Shown here piece by piece: positions 52,497 through 61,604 of a stretch of 64,000 nucleotides of DNA. The DNA is from Bacillus cereus ATCC 14579 (GTDB lineage Bacteria; Bacillota; Bacilli; Bacillales; Bacillaceae_G). A program made the position numbers and the translations under genes. The stretch is taken from NCBI RefSeq assembly GCF_000007825.1, contig NC_004722.1, positions 3,140,501-3,204,500 of the forward strand, in the 5' to 3' direction. Every line of letters begins with the position of its first letter. Within the stretch, counting starts at the first letter, position 1. Below the pieces are notes generated by a model, which was not told the DNA's origin, ran no database searches, and worked only from the letters and a program-made list of their open reading frames with translations.

Positions 52497-53975
52497 CTAC
52501 CGATTTAACTTCTCGACGGCTTCCGCACTTGTGTCTACACGTTTAACGAAAAAAACTAATAGTAGTGCAACAACATTCATGCCAAGCGCTACATAGAATG
52601 AATATTGAATTCCGGATAATAAAGCCTTCTGAGTTACTATTGCCTTCGTAGTTTCTGTGAAGGTTGTTGGATCTATATGAGACATTAAACTTTCAGCTTT
52701 TGTTTTTGTTACAGAGTTCATAATCGTAACAAGAATAGCAGTACCAATGGAACCGGACACTTGTTGAGCTGTATTATTAACAGCTGTACCGTGCGGATTT
52801 AAGCGAGTTGGCAATTGATTAAGACCATTTGTCATAAGTGGCATCATCACCATCGCCATCCCAAACATCCGCAGTGTATAAATAAGAATAATATGTGTAT
52901 GACTAGAGTCAATTTGCAGACTTGCCAACATATAAGTTGAAACAGCTGTAATGGAAAGCCCTACTATGCCAAGAATCCGAGGACCATATTTATCAAATAG
53001 TTTACCTGTAATTGGTGACATAATCCCCATTATTACCGCACCTGGAAGCATCATCAGCCCAGAGCTCAGCGGCGAAATACCACGGACGTTTTGTACATAA
53101 GCTGGTGTTAAAATCATACCTGAAAACATGGCCACCGCGTTAACAATTGCAATTACAGACGCAAGTGCAAACATTGGGTACTTGTAAACACGTAAATCCA
53201 ATAACGGCTCATCCATTTTTAATTGACGGATAATGAAAGCAATTAAGGCAATAGCGCCTATGATTAAGGCTGTTAAGACAACTTTATTCGTCCAGCCATC
53301 GGAGCTTGCAGAACTGAATCCATATAACAGACCGCCAAAACCGACAGAAGATAATAGTAATGAGAGATAATCAAGTTTTGCATTTTTGTTTTGTTTCATG
53401 ACATTCTCAGATTTCCAAATCCCTAACAGTAAGCTAATGATTGCTAACGGTAAAATCATTTCAAAAAGCAAACGCCAGTCATAATACTCTACAATATAAC
53501 CTGATAGTGTCGGCCCAATTGCTGGAGCTGTAATCATAACTAGTCCAAAAATCCCCATTGCTGTTCCCCTTTTTTCTCTCGGAAAGCTTACTAGCATAAT
53601 ATTCATTAACAAAGGCCCCATAACTGAAGAGCCTGCCGCTTGAACCATCCGACCAGTAAGTAATAAACCAAAGTTCGGTGCTACAGCCGCTAAGGCAGTA
53701 CCAAGAATAAAAATCACCATAGATGTAATAAATAGGCTCCTATTTGAAAAACGCGTTATTAAAAATGCTGATGCCGGAATTAATATACCACTTACAAGCA
53801 TATACCCTGTAGAAAGCCACTGGATCGTTGAATAATCTTGAATGTTTAAATCTTTCATTATTGATGGCAAGGCTACATTTAAAAGGGAGTTATTTAGAAA
53901 TGAAACAAATGCCCCAATAAAAAGGATTACAAGCATTAAATATGGTGGTTTTCTTTTATGTAATGTTTCACTCAT
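52497..53975 (-). CDS. DHA2-family (EmrB/QacA-type) multidrug MFS transporter
   Basis: 492 residues and fourteen membrane helices. Marks: LNVALPSIMKDL (motif D1), WLSTGYMLVSGILIP, AVAPNFGLLLTGRMVQAAGS, GPTLSGYIVEYYDWRLLF (motif C) and the 14-helix pattern. Proton-driven drug or fatty-acid export is usual. AAGGGGC precedes the ATG at 53975; the upstream ATG at 54038 adds 21 unsupported residues. No intact regulator is beside it, only a possible relic at 54048. Confidence 0.88.
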   Translation of the reverse strand: MSETLHKRKPPYLMLVILFIGAFVSFLNNSLLNVALPSIMKDLNIQDYSTIQWLSTGYMLVSGILIPASAFLITRFSNRSLFITSMVIFILGTALAAVAPNFGLLLTGRMVQAAGSSVMGPLLMNIMLVSFPREKRGTAMGIFGLVMITAPAIGPTLSGYIVEYYDWRLLFEMILPLAIISLLLGIWKSENVMKQNKNAKLDYLSLLLSSVGFGGLLYGFSSASSDGWTNKVVLTALIIGAIALIAFIIRQLKMDEPLLDLRVYKYPMFALASVIAIVNAVAMFSGMILTPAYVQNVRGISPLSSGLMMLPGAVIMGIMSPITGKLFDKYGPRILGIVGLSITAVSTYMLASLQIDSSHTHIILIYTLRMFGMAMVMMPLMTNGLNQLPTRLNPHGTAVNNTAQQVSGSIGTAILVTIMNSVTKTKAESLMSHIDPTTFTETTKAIVTQKALLSGIQYSFYVALGMNVVALLLVFFVKRVDTSAEAVEKLNR

Positions 53976-54047
53976 ATATTTAATTGCCCCTTCATTATAA
54001 ATTTCATTGATTCGTTTAAATCGTTTACATATTTGCACAAGAAAACA

Positions 54048-54230
54048 TTACCCTTGCAGTATTTTGCCAAACTCTTCGAATGGATATTCTCTTTTTAGCA
54101 ATTCCACTTGCTCAACATACCATTTTAAAATCTTTTTGTTGATGAAACCTTTATAAAAACGTTTGTTAACGGAATTTAAATTAGGCTGAAATACAAAAAG
54201 AAGCAACTGAAAATACCCTTCTAAAATAAA
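54048..54230 (-). pseudogene. Protein fragment, possibly the tail of a regulator
   Basis: About 60 codons: FILEGYFQLLLFVFQPN, NKRFYKGFINKKILKWYVEQ, ELLKREYPFEEFGKILQG. The 5' part of the same frame falls in a bcr-like repeat, so the real gene start is lost. Its place just before a drug exporter would suit a TetR-type regulator, but the sequence alone does not prove it. Confidence 0.3.
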
Positions 54231-54270
54231 TTGAAACTTTAAATCAATGGGAATTTTACAGGCAGTGAGA
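54229..54270 (+). repeat. bcr-like dispersed repeat, partial
   Basis: AAATTGAAACTTTAAATCAA followed by TTTTACAGGCAGT; only the 5' block remains. Confidence 0.5.
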
Positions 54271-54401
54271 AAAATCAACAAGACCACGCACCCATTCCTT
54301 TAAATACAGGCTTGTAGATCTAGTTATGTAACCATCCAAAAAAAGGAATATTACATAGGCTAAGTCTAACATTACATTTTTAAAGTGAGGGGAATTAGCG
54401 T

Positions 54402-54998
54402 ATGCACCAATATTGGTATTTGAAGTCACAGGGAAACGGGGAACAATATAATAACAAAATTTCATTATATTCACAGCCCGAAATAACTAAATTTGAGGTA
54501 ATAAATGATTTGAAGCTTCCTGAGAATTGGAGTTACCGAGTTTATCCAGTTAGTTGGGATTCATCAGCCAATTATACGGGGTTCAATCCCCAACCTCCGC
54601 CCTTCTCTTTGGGGCAGCAGCCAATTAATTATGCAGGGATAATACCACAAGGTCACCCTGCTAATTGGACTCCATTACCAGGTCATGCAGGTTTTAATTT
54701 TCAAAAACCTCCCTTCCCCTGGGCGCAACCATTCAATCATACAGGGATGTTCGCACAAGGTCATCTTGCAGCTTTACTATCGCCGCCAGCCAAGCCTTTT
54801 CATTTCAATACCAATAACTCGGGTGTTTTTGGAAACCCTCCAGGATGGGGTGGTCCGTGGGCCCCAATAGGATGGGGAAATAACGGAGGTAACGGTCAGC
54901 TAGGACTGCTTGGAAACTTACTTACAGCAGGAAAAGGCACCATGAGTGGAATAGGAATGATCAGTAGTTTAATCGGGATGGGGAAGTTCTTCTTTTAG
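54402..54998 (+). CDS. Pro/Gly/Asn-rich repeat protein of unknown function
   Basis: 198 residues. An N-terminal part of about 50 residues (MHQYWYLKSQGNGEQYNNK, EVINDLKLPENWSYRVYPV) is followed by three imperfect repeats built on NYTGFNPQPPPFSLGQQP, HAGFNFQKPPFPWAQPF, and IPQGHPANWTP or FAQGHLA. A glycine/tryptophan block (NPPGWGGPWAPIGWG) and a hydrophobic, glycine-rich end follow (GLLGNLLTAGKGTMSGIG, ISSLIGMGKFFF). No signal peptide. GTGAGGGGAA precedes the ATG. Low-complexity proteins of this look occur in spore coats and exosporia of bacilli, which is a guess here. No family recognised. Confidence 0.6.
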   Translation: MHQYWYLKSQGNGEQYNNKISLYSQPEITKFEVINDLKLPENWSYRVYPVSWDSSANYTGFNPQPPPFSLGQQPINYAGIIPQGHPANWTPLPGHAGFNFQKPPFPWAQPFNHTGMFAQGHLAALLSPPAKPFHFNTNNSGVFGNPPGWGGPWAPIGWGNNGGNGQLGLLGNLLTAGKGTMSGIGMISSLIGMGKFFF

Positions 54999-55020
54999 TT
55001 AATTAGAACAGGAGAATGTG

Positions 55021-55104
55021 GCTGTAGCTTTAATCAGCCACATTTAAGGACAGTAATCTCCCACCTAACTTCCTAGCATAGCATTCGCGGAAATTTTAGG
55101 TGGA
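55021..55104 (+). repeat. bcr-like dispersed repeat, variant copy
   Basis: TAGCTTTAATCAGCCACATT, GGACAGTAATCTCCCACCTA and AAATTTTAGGTGG. The CCCACCT / AGGTGG stem is kept with a longer loop. Confidence 0.55.
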
Positions 55105-55128
55105 TATGTATTGTTACAAGTTACTGTT

Positions 55129-55677
55129 TTACTTTGAGTACTCCTTTACTTTCTTATCAAGTGCCTTACTATAAGCATCTTTGTTTTCCTGTGATAACTC
55201 ATAAACTGCTTTTTTCCAATGCTCTCCGTCTACACCTGATAAAAATTCAGTACCTTTCATTGCAGCTTCTTGAATCTTCTGTTTATCTTCTTTACCAGCA
55301 TCCTTAATTAACTTCGTTGCTTTTCTTGCCTCTGTTACCCCTTCTTGTATGGATTTGTGAATGTCTTTGTATGTATCAGGTACTTTTATATGTTCCATAT
55401 TATCTAAAATTTTATCTATCTCGTTTGATGTTTTTAAAACAGCTTTTGCTTTTTCTTTATCCTTTAAGGATTCTCCTAAGTTTAGTAATAGTTCATCTTT
55501 CTTAAATTGGAACTCTACCACTTGCTCACATATGTAGTACGGATACTGTTGTTCGGAAAGTATTGTTATTGCTTTACTAGTTTGCTCAGTCTTATGAGTA
55601 GAATCTTTATCTCCTACCTCGCATCCGACTAACAGCATAAATGGAACTGCTAACGTTACTAGTTTCTTTGCTCTCAT
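55129..55677 (-). CDS. Lipoprotein, helical (DUF7018-like)
   Basis: 182 residues. The lipobox LLVGC (Cys19) marks a lipid-anchored surface protein. The mature part is helical and charged: QYPYYICEQVVEFQFKKDEL, KVPDTYKDIHKSIQEGVTEA, YELSQENKDAYSKALDKKV. I believe this is a lipoprotein family common in B. cereus but cannot name its role. AAGGAG precedes the ATG. Solo gene. Confidence 0.7.
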   Translation of the reverse strand: MRAKKLVTLAVPFMLLVGCEVGDKDSTHKTEQTSKAITILSEQQYPYYICEQVVEFQFKKDELLLNLGESLKDKEKAKAVLKTSNEIDKILDNMEHIKVPDTYKDIHKSIQEGVTEARKATKLIKDAGKEDKQKIQEAAMKGTEFLSGVDGEHWKKAVYELSQENKDAYSKALDKKVKEYSK

Positions 55678-55765
55678 TATGTATTCTCCTTGTAGAAATT
55701 ATTGTAAGTAATTAACATATCAAACTATAACATACATTACATTATGGTTCACTTCCATTACGCTT

Positions 55766-55867
55766 TTAAAATGTAAAATAAGAATACACCCCATAAGCCA
55801 CAAATAAGATTAATAGAATAGAAATGCCGAGTACCGTATATATAATCCATTTTAAATTTGAATTCAT
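55766..55867 (-). CDS. Small membrane protein, 33 residues
   Basis: MNSNLKWIIYTVLGISILL then ILFVAYGVYSYFTF: a single membrane helix. TAGGAGGATG lies directly before the ATG, a strong signal for a real gene although the frame is very short. Function unknown. Confidence 0.55.
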   Translation of the reverse strand: MNSNLKWIIYTVLGISILLILFVAYGVYSYFTF

Positions 55868-55904
55868 ATCATCCTCCTACCTCTCAATAATTCCAGTATA
55901 TAAC

Positions 55905-55934
55905 AAAAAAGCATTGGATACCCAATGCTTTTTA
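55905..55934 (-). terminator. Intrinsic terminator
   Basis: AAAAAGCATTGG / CCAATGCTTTTT arms right after the D-cysteine desulfhydrase gene. Confidence 0.85.
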
Positions 55935-55937
55935 CAC

Positions 55938-56933
55938 TTACACAAATAAAGAAGTATTCGCATATAAAGCTGGTGAACCACCTGAATGTACGAATAAAAT
56001 ATTGTCTTCCTTATTAAAATTACCTTTTCTAATTAAGTCGATTAATCCCGCTACTGCCTTACCTGTATACACTGGATCAAGTAAAATACCTTCTGTTTTC
56101 GCAAGTAACTGAACTGCCTCTACCATTTCCGGCGTTGGTAACGCATAGCCTGGTCCTACATATTCATCAAAGCACGTAACAGCGTCGCGCGAGATAAAGT
56201 TTGGAATACCAACATGTGCTGAAGTTTCATCTACAAGTTTTGCTACTTTCTCTTCTTGCTCAGCTTTTCCTCTACTTACATTAATCCCGATTACAGGAAT
56301 ATGGCTTTGTGTTCCAGAAAAACCAGTAATTAAACCAGCATGCATACCGCCGCTACCACTTACACAAACAACTGAACTGAAATCAATTCCTTGCTCAAAT
56401 GATTGCGCCATAATTTCTTGCGCACAAGCAACGTATCCCATAGCGCCTGTAGGGTTTGATCCACCAACTGGAATTACATATGGTGTATTTCCTTTTTCAC
56501 TTACTTCTTTTGCTACTTTATGCATTTCTTCCATCAGGTCTGCTCCGTTCGGTACAACAATGACGTTTTCAGCACCTAATAAGTGATATAAGAAATAGTT
56601 TCCGTTAAAGTCTCTCTTCTCTTCTGTCTCAAGCCCTTCCTCTAATACAAGGATACATTTCATTTTTTCTTTTACCGCAGCAGCAAGTGTCAGGCGGCAA
56701 TGATTTGACTGAATACCACCAGCTGTAATTAACGTATCTGCACCATTTTCCTGTGCATCTGCAACTAAAAATTCTAACTTTCTCGTCTTATTGCCACCGG
56801 CTGTTAAACCAAGTAAATCATCTCGTTTAAAATAAATAGTCGGACCACCAAGTGCTTCAGAAAAATTGTTTAACTTTTCAATTGGTGTATATGATTCTGT
56901 ATATTTTTTTCTCGGGAATTTAGCTAAATTCAT
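55938..56933 (-). CDS. dcyD: D-cysteine desulfhydrase
   Basis: 331 residues of a fold-II PLP enzyme in the D-cysteine desulfhydrase / ACC deaminase group. KRDDLLGLTAGGNKTRKLEF holds the PLP lysine (NKTRK, about residue 48-52), AGGIQSNHCR is the substrate loop, and PVGGSNPTGAMGYVACAQE and SGSGGMHAGL bind PLP phosphate. DcyD turns D-cysteine into pyruvate, ammonia and hydrogen sulfide. The length fits. Solo gene; three 41-bp tandem repeats lie upstream. ACC deaminase is the main alternative. Confidence 0.85.
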   Translation of the reverse strand: MNLAKFPRKKYTESYTPIEKLNNFSEALGGPTIYFKRDDLLGLTAGGNKTRKLEFLVADAQENGADTLITAGGIQSNHCRLTLAAAVKEKMKCILVLEEGLETEEKRDFNGNYFLYHLLGAENVIVVPNGADLMEEMHKVAKEVSEKGNTPYVIPVGGSNPTGAMGYVACAQEIMAQSFEQGIDFSSVVCVSGSGGMHAGLITGFSGTQSHIPVIGINVSRGKAEQEEKVAKLVDETSAHVGIPNFISRDAVTCFDEYVGPGYALPTPEMVEAVQLLAKTEGILLDPVYTGKAVAGLIDLIRKGNFNKEDNILFVHSGGSPALYANTSLFV

Positions 56934-57094
56934 TGTAACGCTCCTTTTGTACTTCTTTCACAATATATGTAACGTTACTATTATTACACGTAAAAATGGT
57001 GAAGTCATCTTTCTCGGTTAAAAATGTATTAGAATTTCATTTTGATAAGTAAAACCGTATTAATGCTTTTAACTTAATTATGGTACATGAAATT

Positions 57095-57206
57095 TATATC
57101 AACGATTTTTTAAATATATCGTTCATTACTTACAATATATCAACGATTTTTCAAATATATCGATCGTAACTTGCAGTATATCAACGATTTTCTTAATATA
57201 TCAATC
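57095..57206. repeat. Three 41-bp tandem repeats
   Basis: TATATCAACGATTTT begins at 57095, 57136 and 57177, each followed by an AATATATC block. The unit length is exact; the sequence drifts slightly. They lie between the divergent starts of dcyD on one side and the end of the phosphoesterase gene. Confidence 0.8.
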
Positions 57207-57249
57207 TATCGACAAAAAACGACAGACAGGCAACCCCTTTCTCATCAAC

Positions 57250-57285
57250 AAAAAAGAGCCCACACATTCAAATGCAGACTCCCTC
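57250..57285 (-). terminator. Weak terminator
   Basis: GAGTCTGCATT can pair with AATGTGTGGGCTC through several G-U pairs and is followed by TTTTTT on the minus strand. Ends the phosphoesterase gene. Confidence 0.5.
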
Positions 57286-57288
57286 CAA

Positions 57289-58521
57289 TCACTTATTTAC
57301 CGAAAAACGAAGTAACTGCGTTAATCCCGGCTCTAAATTCATTTCACCTTTGTGGCGTACGTATACGACTTTATCTCCATCAAATTTCGGAGGATTTGCT
57401 TTACTATACGTATGCCACTCATTCGTTCCTTCTATAGTGTACTCCATATATTCAGTTGCACCGACAATTATATTTTTACTATCATCTGCCGTTACATTTG
57501 GTGCCATCTGCGCAATTTTTGAATCACTAATTAATAACTTCTTTATATCCTTATCACGTTTGTAATCGTAAGCTGTCACAATTACATCGTTACCATATGC
57601 TTTCACTTGTAACCCTTGTTTAAATGAATAGCCATCTGGAGCAGTTTTCTCTCCTCCATTTGGCCCTGCTGACATCCAGCCTGTTTCAATCCCGCCCGTA
57701 TTTACAACAGTGAAACCTTTTTCATCTCCGCCTTTAATTTTCTTTTTACCAGCCCAGTCAGGTAAGTTTAAATCCCAATGCGTATGACTCGTAAAGAAAA
57801 CAACTTGCGGATAGTCTTTTAATATATCGTACAACTTATCGATGTTTAAATAATCTTGTAAGTACGGTGATTGTCTTGATCCAGATACTGTATCAGGTAA
57901 AACGTGATGAGAGAAAATAAAGATTGGCTTATTTTTATCTTTTTGACTATACTCTTCTAAATTTTGTTTTAACCAACCTAATTGCTCATCACTCATATAT
58001 ACTTCGTCCCACATTTTTGAATCGTGGTATTTCATATATTTTTCAGTTCCTAAAAATAGAAGCGGATACCCATCTAATTCTTTTTTATGATATACCTTTT
58101 CTTGTCCACTAAATTTCAGATATCGGTTAAATAAAGTTTCCTCATTTACACCATTTGGCCATGTACTTTGAGAGAGTTTTCCATCTGCTGTCCATTTACC
58201 AGCATAAAACTCATGATTCCCAACAGTAGACCATACATTTTCCGGATACTTATTTTTATTTAACACACGCTTTACATCATCATATTGTGACTGTTGTCCA
58301 GTCGGCGTTATATCCCCATTCATAATAAGCGCTCTAGAAAGTGGCGTCACTTTGTTCATATCTTTTAGCACATGATCAAAATCCCCTAAATCCCCTTGAA
58401 TATCACTAATAACGTTAAAAGTTGTAGCTGATTTTCGGGCTTGCTCTTTCCCTTCCGCATGCACTGAAAACGTCGGTAATAATGCCGCCATAACTGCTAA
58501 CGAAGCAACTGTCTTTTTCAT
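57289..58521 (-). CDS. Secreted calcineurin-type metallophosphoesterase
   Basis: 410 residues from the ATG at 58521 (GGGGGAG upstream; the 58590 start is unsupported). The signal peptide TVASLAVMAALLPTFSVHA is cut before EGK. Metal-site motifs: VISDIQGD (D-x-Q variant of DxH), NGDITPTG, VGNHEFY, SHHVLPD and SHTHWDLNLP. The usual first DxH reads DIQ. The C-terminal domain after 330 is beta-rich and may be a substrate or wall module. Such enzymes hydrolyse phosphodiesters or phosphomonoesters outside the cell. Confidence 0.82.
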   Translation of the reverse strand: MKKTVASLAVMAALLPTFSVHAEGKEQARKSATTFNVISDIQGDLGDFDHVLKDMNKVTPLSRALIMNGDITPTGQQSQYDDVKRVLNKNKYPENVWSTVGNHEFYAGKWTADGKLSQSTWPNGVNEETLFNRYLKFSGQEKVYHKKELDGYPLLFLGTEKYMKYHDSKMWDEVYMSDEQLGWLKQNLEEYSQKDKNKPIFIFSHHVLPDTVSGSRQSPYLQDYLNIDKLYDILKDYPQVVFFTSHTHWDLNLPDWAGKKKIKGGDEKGFTVVNTGGIETGWMSAGPNGGEKTAPDGYSFKQGLQVKAYGNDVIVTAYDYKRDKDIKKLLISDSKIAQMAPNVTADDSKNIIVGATEYMEYTIEGTNEWHTYSKANPPKFDGDKVVYVRHKGEMNLEPGLTQLLRFSVNK

Positions 58522-58755
58522 ACAAATTCTCCCCCTAATAATAGAATGTACAAACTGACATGTTCTGCTTTCTCTTAGGTGCTTGTCCAATTCACATTAT
58601 AAGGAGGGATTGTAAAGATAGATGGAATAAAAAATTAAGTGTTTTTTAAGAGATTTTGTTGTTTTTTGCACTCCACAATTCGCGATTCACGCCAATCTAG
58701 CTTTCTAGTCTTTTACATTACATACATGTAAATTTTGATGTTAAATCTTTTCGTT

Positions 58756-60258
58756 TCATACGTTGTTTTTATTACTTTTAATTTTCGGGAAAAATCCACT
58801 AATTAATAATGTTATAATCCATACCATTATTAGAATGAAATTTATTGTATTACCGGAATTCAAACTAAACACTCTCCACAAATTGGCAGCACAAAAAACG
58901 AGAACAGCAGGAATAATAAGTAAAAATGTCCTAACTACTAATCCGATGTAAGATTTCTTCGCTTGCTTAAAAATGAACGTTCTTCTACCTTTGTACAAAC
59001 TAATCACAAACAGTAGCAAATATATACTAAATGTGGTGCCAATAACAATTGATGTAATGAAGTTAGTTTTTCTCTGCTCAGCTAGAGCGAAGTAACTTTC
59101 AGGTAATTTTCCAGTTTCATATTCAATCCATGCGTGGTAAATATCCTGTCGTAAGTCTATACCACCTTCACCATTTGTAAGGATTACCAATCCATCCTTT
59201 GTATTAGGAATGAAACCATAAAAAGAATGCCAGCCACGATTGTCACCAGAATGATAAAGTAATTTCCATTGATTAGATAGTTTTTTTTCAAATATACCTA
59301 AACCATTCTCCCCTAATATCGGCTTTTGCATTTCCTCAACACGTTCACTTTTGATGACACCATTCCCTTTATTATTTGCATCCATGCTTGCAAGTATCAA
59401 TGCCATCATATCGGTAACATTTGTCTTAAGACCTGCAGCAGCCTGTTCGGTAAATTGGTAACTAGGGAGCTCCTCTCCAAAATAACCATAAGCTTTTGAA
59501 AGGTTATGGTTTTCAGGACGTTGTAAAAATGAACTAGATTTCATTCCTAAAGGTTTCATAATTTGTTCTTCCATATAACGATCAAACGGTATTCCGGTAA
59601 CTTCTTCAATTACAAGTTGTAAAATTGTATATCCGCCACCAGAGTAAATTGTTTCTGAACCTGGTTTATTGGTAACTTCCACTGGTTCATTAAGCCATCC
59701 TTTTCCAGACAGAGACTCCTCAATAGAGTCAAGATGTTTCCCTGGTGCAACCCCGAGATATCCTTTATGTGCAGACAGCCCTGCTGTATGACTTAACAAT
59801 CTTCTTATCGTAACTTCATTATTATTAAACTCTGAATTAGATAATTTCCATTTGGTCAGATATTTTCCAACGGGATCATCTAGTAATAAACGCCCTTCAT
59901 CTACAAGGTGCAAGATTCCCCACGCTGTAAGACTTTTAGATATGGAACCAGCCTGAAACAAAGTATCATCACTCACCGCTTTTTTTGTCTTTTTATCTAC
60001 ATAACCGTAGTTAAGTGTATAAGCAATACGTCCCTCATGCACAATTCCTATTGCAACCCCGGGTACCTCATAATCCTCCTGCCATTTTGGTACCTGTTCA
60101 TCCAGCTTTTTTTTGAAATCCTCTATACTCCTATCAGTCAGCGTGCCCGATTCTGCCCTCACCACATTTGTAAACCATGCTTCATTCGTAATAAATATGC
60201 AAATAATTAAACATAAAATACTTTTGCATATTATCGATGCTTTTTGTCTATTCTTCAT
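58756..60258 (-). CDS. Membrane-anchored serine hydrolase (PBP-like, beta-lactamase fold)
   Basis: 500 residues. A signal or anchor helix lies at about 11-34. The catalytic domain has SISK (GSISKSLTA, near 108), YSG in place of YxN (SETIYSGGGYT), and HSGD (LLYHSGDNRGW). The last 130 residues hold three to four membrane helices (VIGTTFSIYLLLFVISLY, FLLIIPAVLVFCAANLW). This layout resembles FmtA/PbpX-type proteins linked to D-alanine esters or wall modification. It is the third intact member of this fold in the window but differs much from the pair at 19-22 kb. Solo gene. Confidence 0.82.
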   Translation of the reverse strand: MKNRQKASIICKSILCLIICIFITNEAWFTNVVRAESGTLTDRSIEDFKKKLDEQVPKWQEDYEVPGVAIGIVHEGRIAYTLNYGYVDKKTKKAVSDDTLFQAGSISKSLTAWGILHLVDEGRLLLDDPVGKYLTKWKLSNSEFNNNEVTIRRLLSHTAGLSAHKGYLGVAPGKHLDSIEESLSGKGWLNEPVEVTNKPGSETIYSGGGYTILQLVIEEVTGIPFDRYMEEQIMKPLGMKSSSFLQRPENHNLSKAYGYFGEELPSYQFTEQAAAGLKTNVTDMMALILASMDANNKGNGVIKSERVEEMQKPILGENGLGIFEKKLSNQWKLLYHSGDNRGWHSFYGFIPNTKDGLVILTNGEGGIDLRQDIYHAWIEYETGKLPESYFALAEQRKTNFITSIVIGTTFSIYLLLFVISLYKGRRTFIFKQAKKSYIGLVVRTFLLIIPAVLVFCAANLWRVFSLNSGNTINFILIMVWIITLLISGFFPKIKSNKNNV

Positions 60259-60468
60259 TTGCTCCGCCCTTTTTTTCAGAATATTCTATCCGTTAATTAG
60301 AGTATCCTATTCACATATCTAGTTCTATCGATTTTCATTACTTAACCTTACAAAATTGTAATAAAAATCAAAGATCTACATGCTTAGGGGTTTTACTGTT
60401 CTTTATTCGAGGGCAGGAAATTTAATACAAAAAAGACACAGAGATTCCTCCCCATGCCTACTAATTCC

Positions 60469-61389
60469 TTACTTCTTCACCGCATGTACATAATGCACCG
60501 TCTCAAAAGCTTTCAAATAATCATTTCGTCCTTCAAAATATAATGTATTTATGTCCTCTGGTGATAAATGCTCATAAATAAGTAAGCCCGCCTTCTCTAA
60601 CAGTGCTTCCATTTCAGCATAAGAATAACATGATTTCATCGGTTCTCCGCCTACCGCAGCCATTTTCACCATATTTTCAACTCGATTGGACAGTCCTTTT
60701 TTCGTAAATAAGTTTTCATCTGGATAATCAAAAACGATAGAGCTTCCTTCTGGAACCATCTCGAATAGACATTCTATTAAACTGGAAAGTTCCTCTTTCG
60801 TTAAATAATATGAAACACCTAAAAGGCTAAAGAAAGTCTTTTTATTTTCAAATCCTTCATTGCGTAACTGTTCATAGGAAAATCCTTTCGTAAAATCCAT
60901 TGAAACAAAATGAAGGTTTTTTGGAACTTCAAGTTCTGTTTCTTTTATTCTTTCCTTCTTAAACACCTGCGTAGAAGGATGATCCACTTCAAATACTTCT
61001 ATTTTATTTTCTAATTCTCGGTGTCTAAAACTGAATGTATCTAATCCCGCACCGAGTATAACGTATTGTTTCGCTCCCAGCGTAATCTCGTGTAGTAATA
61101 CTCTTTCACAATATGCCGCACGTGCTAAAGGTGTTGGTGATAATTGCACTTGTGTAATCCATTTTAATATTTCTTGTGGATTATCTTGAAACTGCTGTGC
61201 AATGTCTGTATTGAAGAAATGTATTCCTTGAACCATATTCGTTTCAATATTAATTCGTTCTTTTGGCGAAATGAACTCTTTAGCTACATAATCATCAAAG
61301 ATTTTCGGATTATCAAATTCACTATGATATGCCCTGCTGAAAGCTGATACTAACGACGTTACACTTGCTTCACCTTGTTTCACGCACAT
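60469..61389 (-). CDS. LCMT-type SAM-dependent methyltransferase
   Basis: 306 residues of the leucine carboxyl methyltransferase (PPM1/TIGR00027-like) family: ARAAYCERVLLHEITLGAKQ, YVILGAGLDTFSFR (SAM loop), EVFEVDHPSTQVFKKERI and FSLLGVSYYLTKEEL. In bacteria these methylate carboxyl groups of small metabolites, often polyketides, but here no synthesis genes are near. GAAGGAG precedes the ATG. The transcript begins at a consensus promoter and passes a terminator hairpin before the gene, so attenuation is likely. Confidence 0.82.
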   Translation of the reverse strand: MCVKQGEASVTSLVSAFSRAYHSEFDNPKIFDDYVAKEFISPKERINIETNMVQGIHFFNTDIAQQFQDNPQEILKWITQVQLSPTPLARAAYCERVLLHEITLGAKQYVILGAGLDTFSFRHRELENKIEVFEVDHPSTQVFKKERIKETELEVPKNLHFVSMDFTKGFSYEQLRNEGFENKKTFFSLLGVSYYLTKEELSSLIECLFEMVPEGSSIVFDYPDENLFTKKGLSNRVENMVKMAAVGGEPMKSCYSYAEMEALLEKAGLLIYEHLSPEDINTLYFEGRNDYLKAFETVHYVHAVKK

Positions 61390-61410
61390 ACACTCTCCTT
61401 CATTTTCACA

Positions 61411-61447
61411 ACAAAAATAGGGTTCCCCTGGCCAGGAGAACCCTATT
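61411..61447 (-). terminator. Terminator in the leader of the methyltransferase gene
   Basis: AATAGGGTTC / GAACCCTATT stem, with CTGG / CCAG at the top, and a T-run on the minus strand. It stands about 20 bases after the predicted transcript start and 20 before the coding start, an attenuator-like position. Confidence 0.75.
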
Positions 61448-61472
61448 ATACACCTTATTTTTATATTGGTAA

Positions 61473-61501
61473 ATTATAGCACAAATAAGTTTTTTTGTCA
61501 A
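61473..61501 (-). promoter_or_regulatory. Consensus sigma-A promoter
   Basis: On the minus strand TTGACA and TATAAT are both perfect and separated by 17 bases. It drives the LCMT-type gene through the terminator hairpin. Confidence 0.85.
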
Positions 61502-61604
61502 GTTTCCAGCCTACTAACGCTCCAACAATTTGTGTAATCTCTAGCAGGAAGATTTCGATCTACACCGAATATTCCAGTTCATAACAATACAAATGGAGGC
61601 CAAT

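Noticed and set aside
57095..57206. CRISPR array
   Set aside because: Three repeats of 41 bp without distinct spacers and no cas genes; these are plain tandem repeats.
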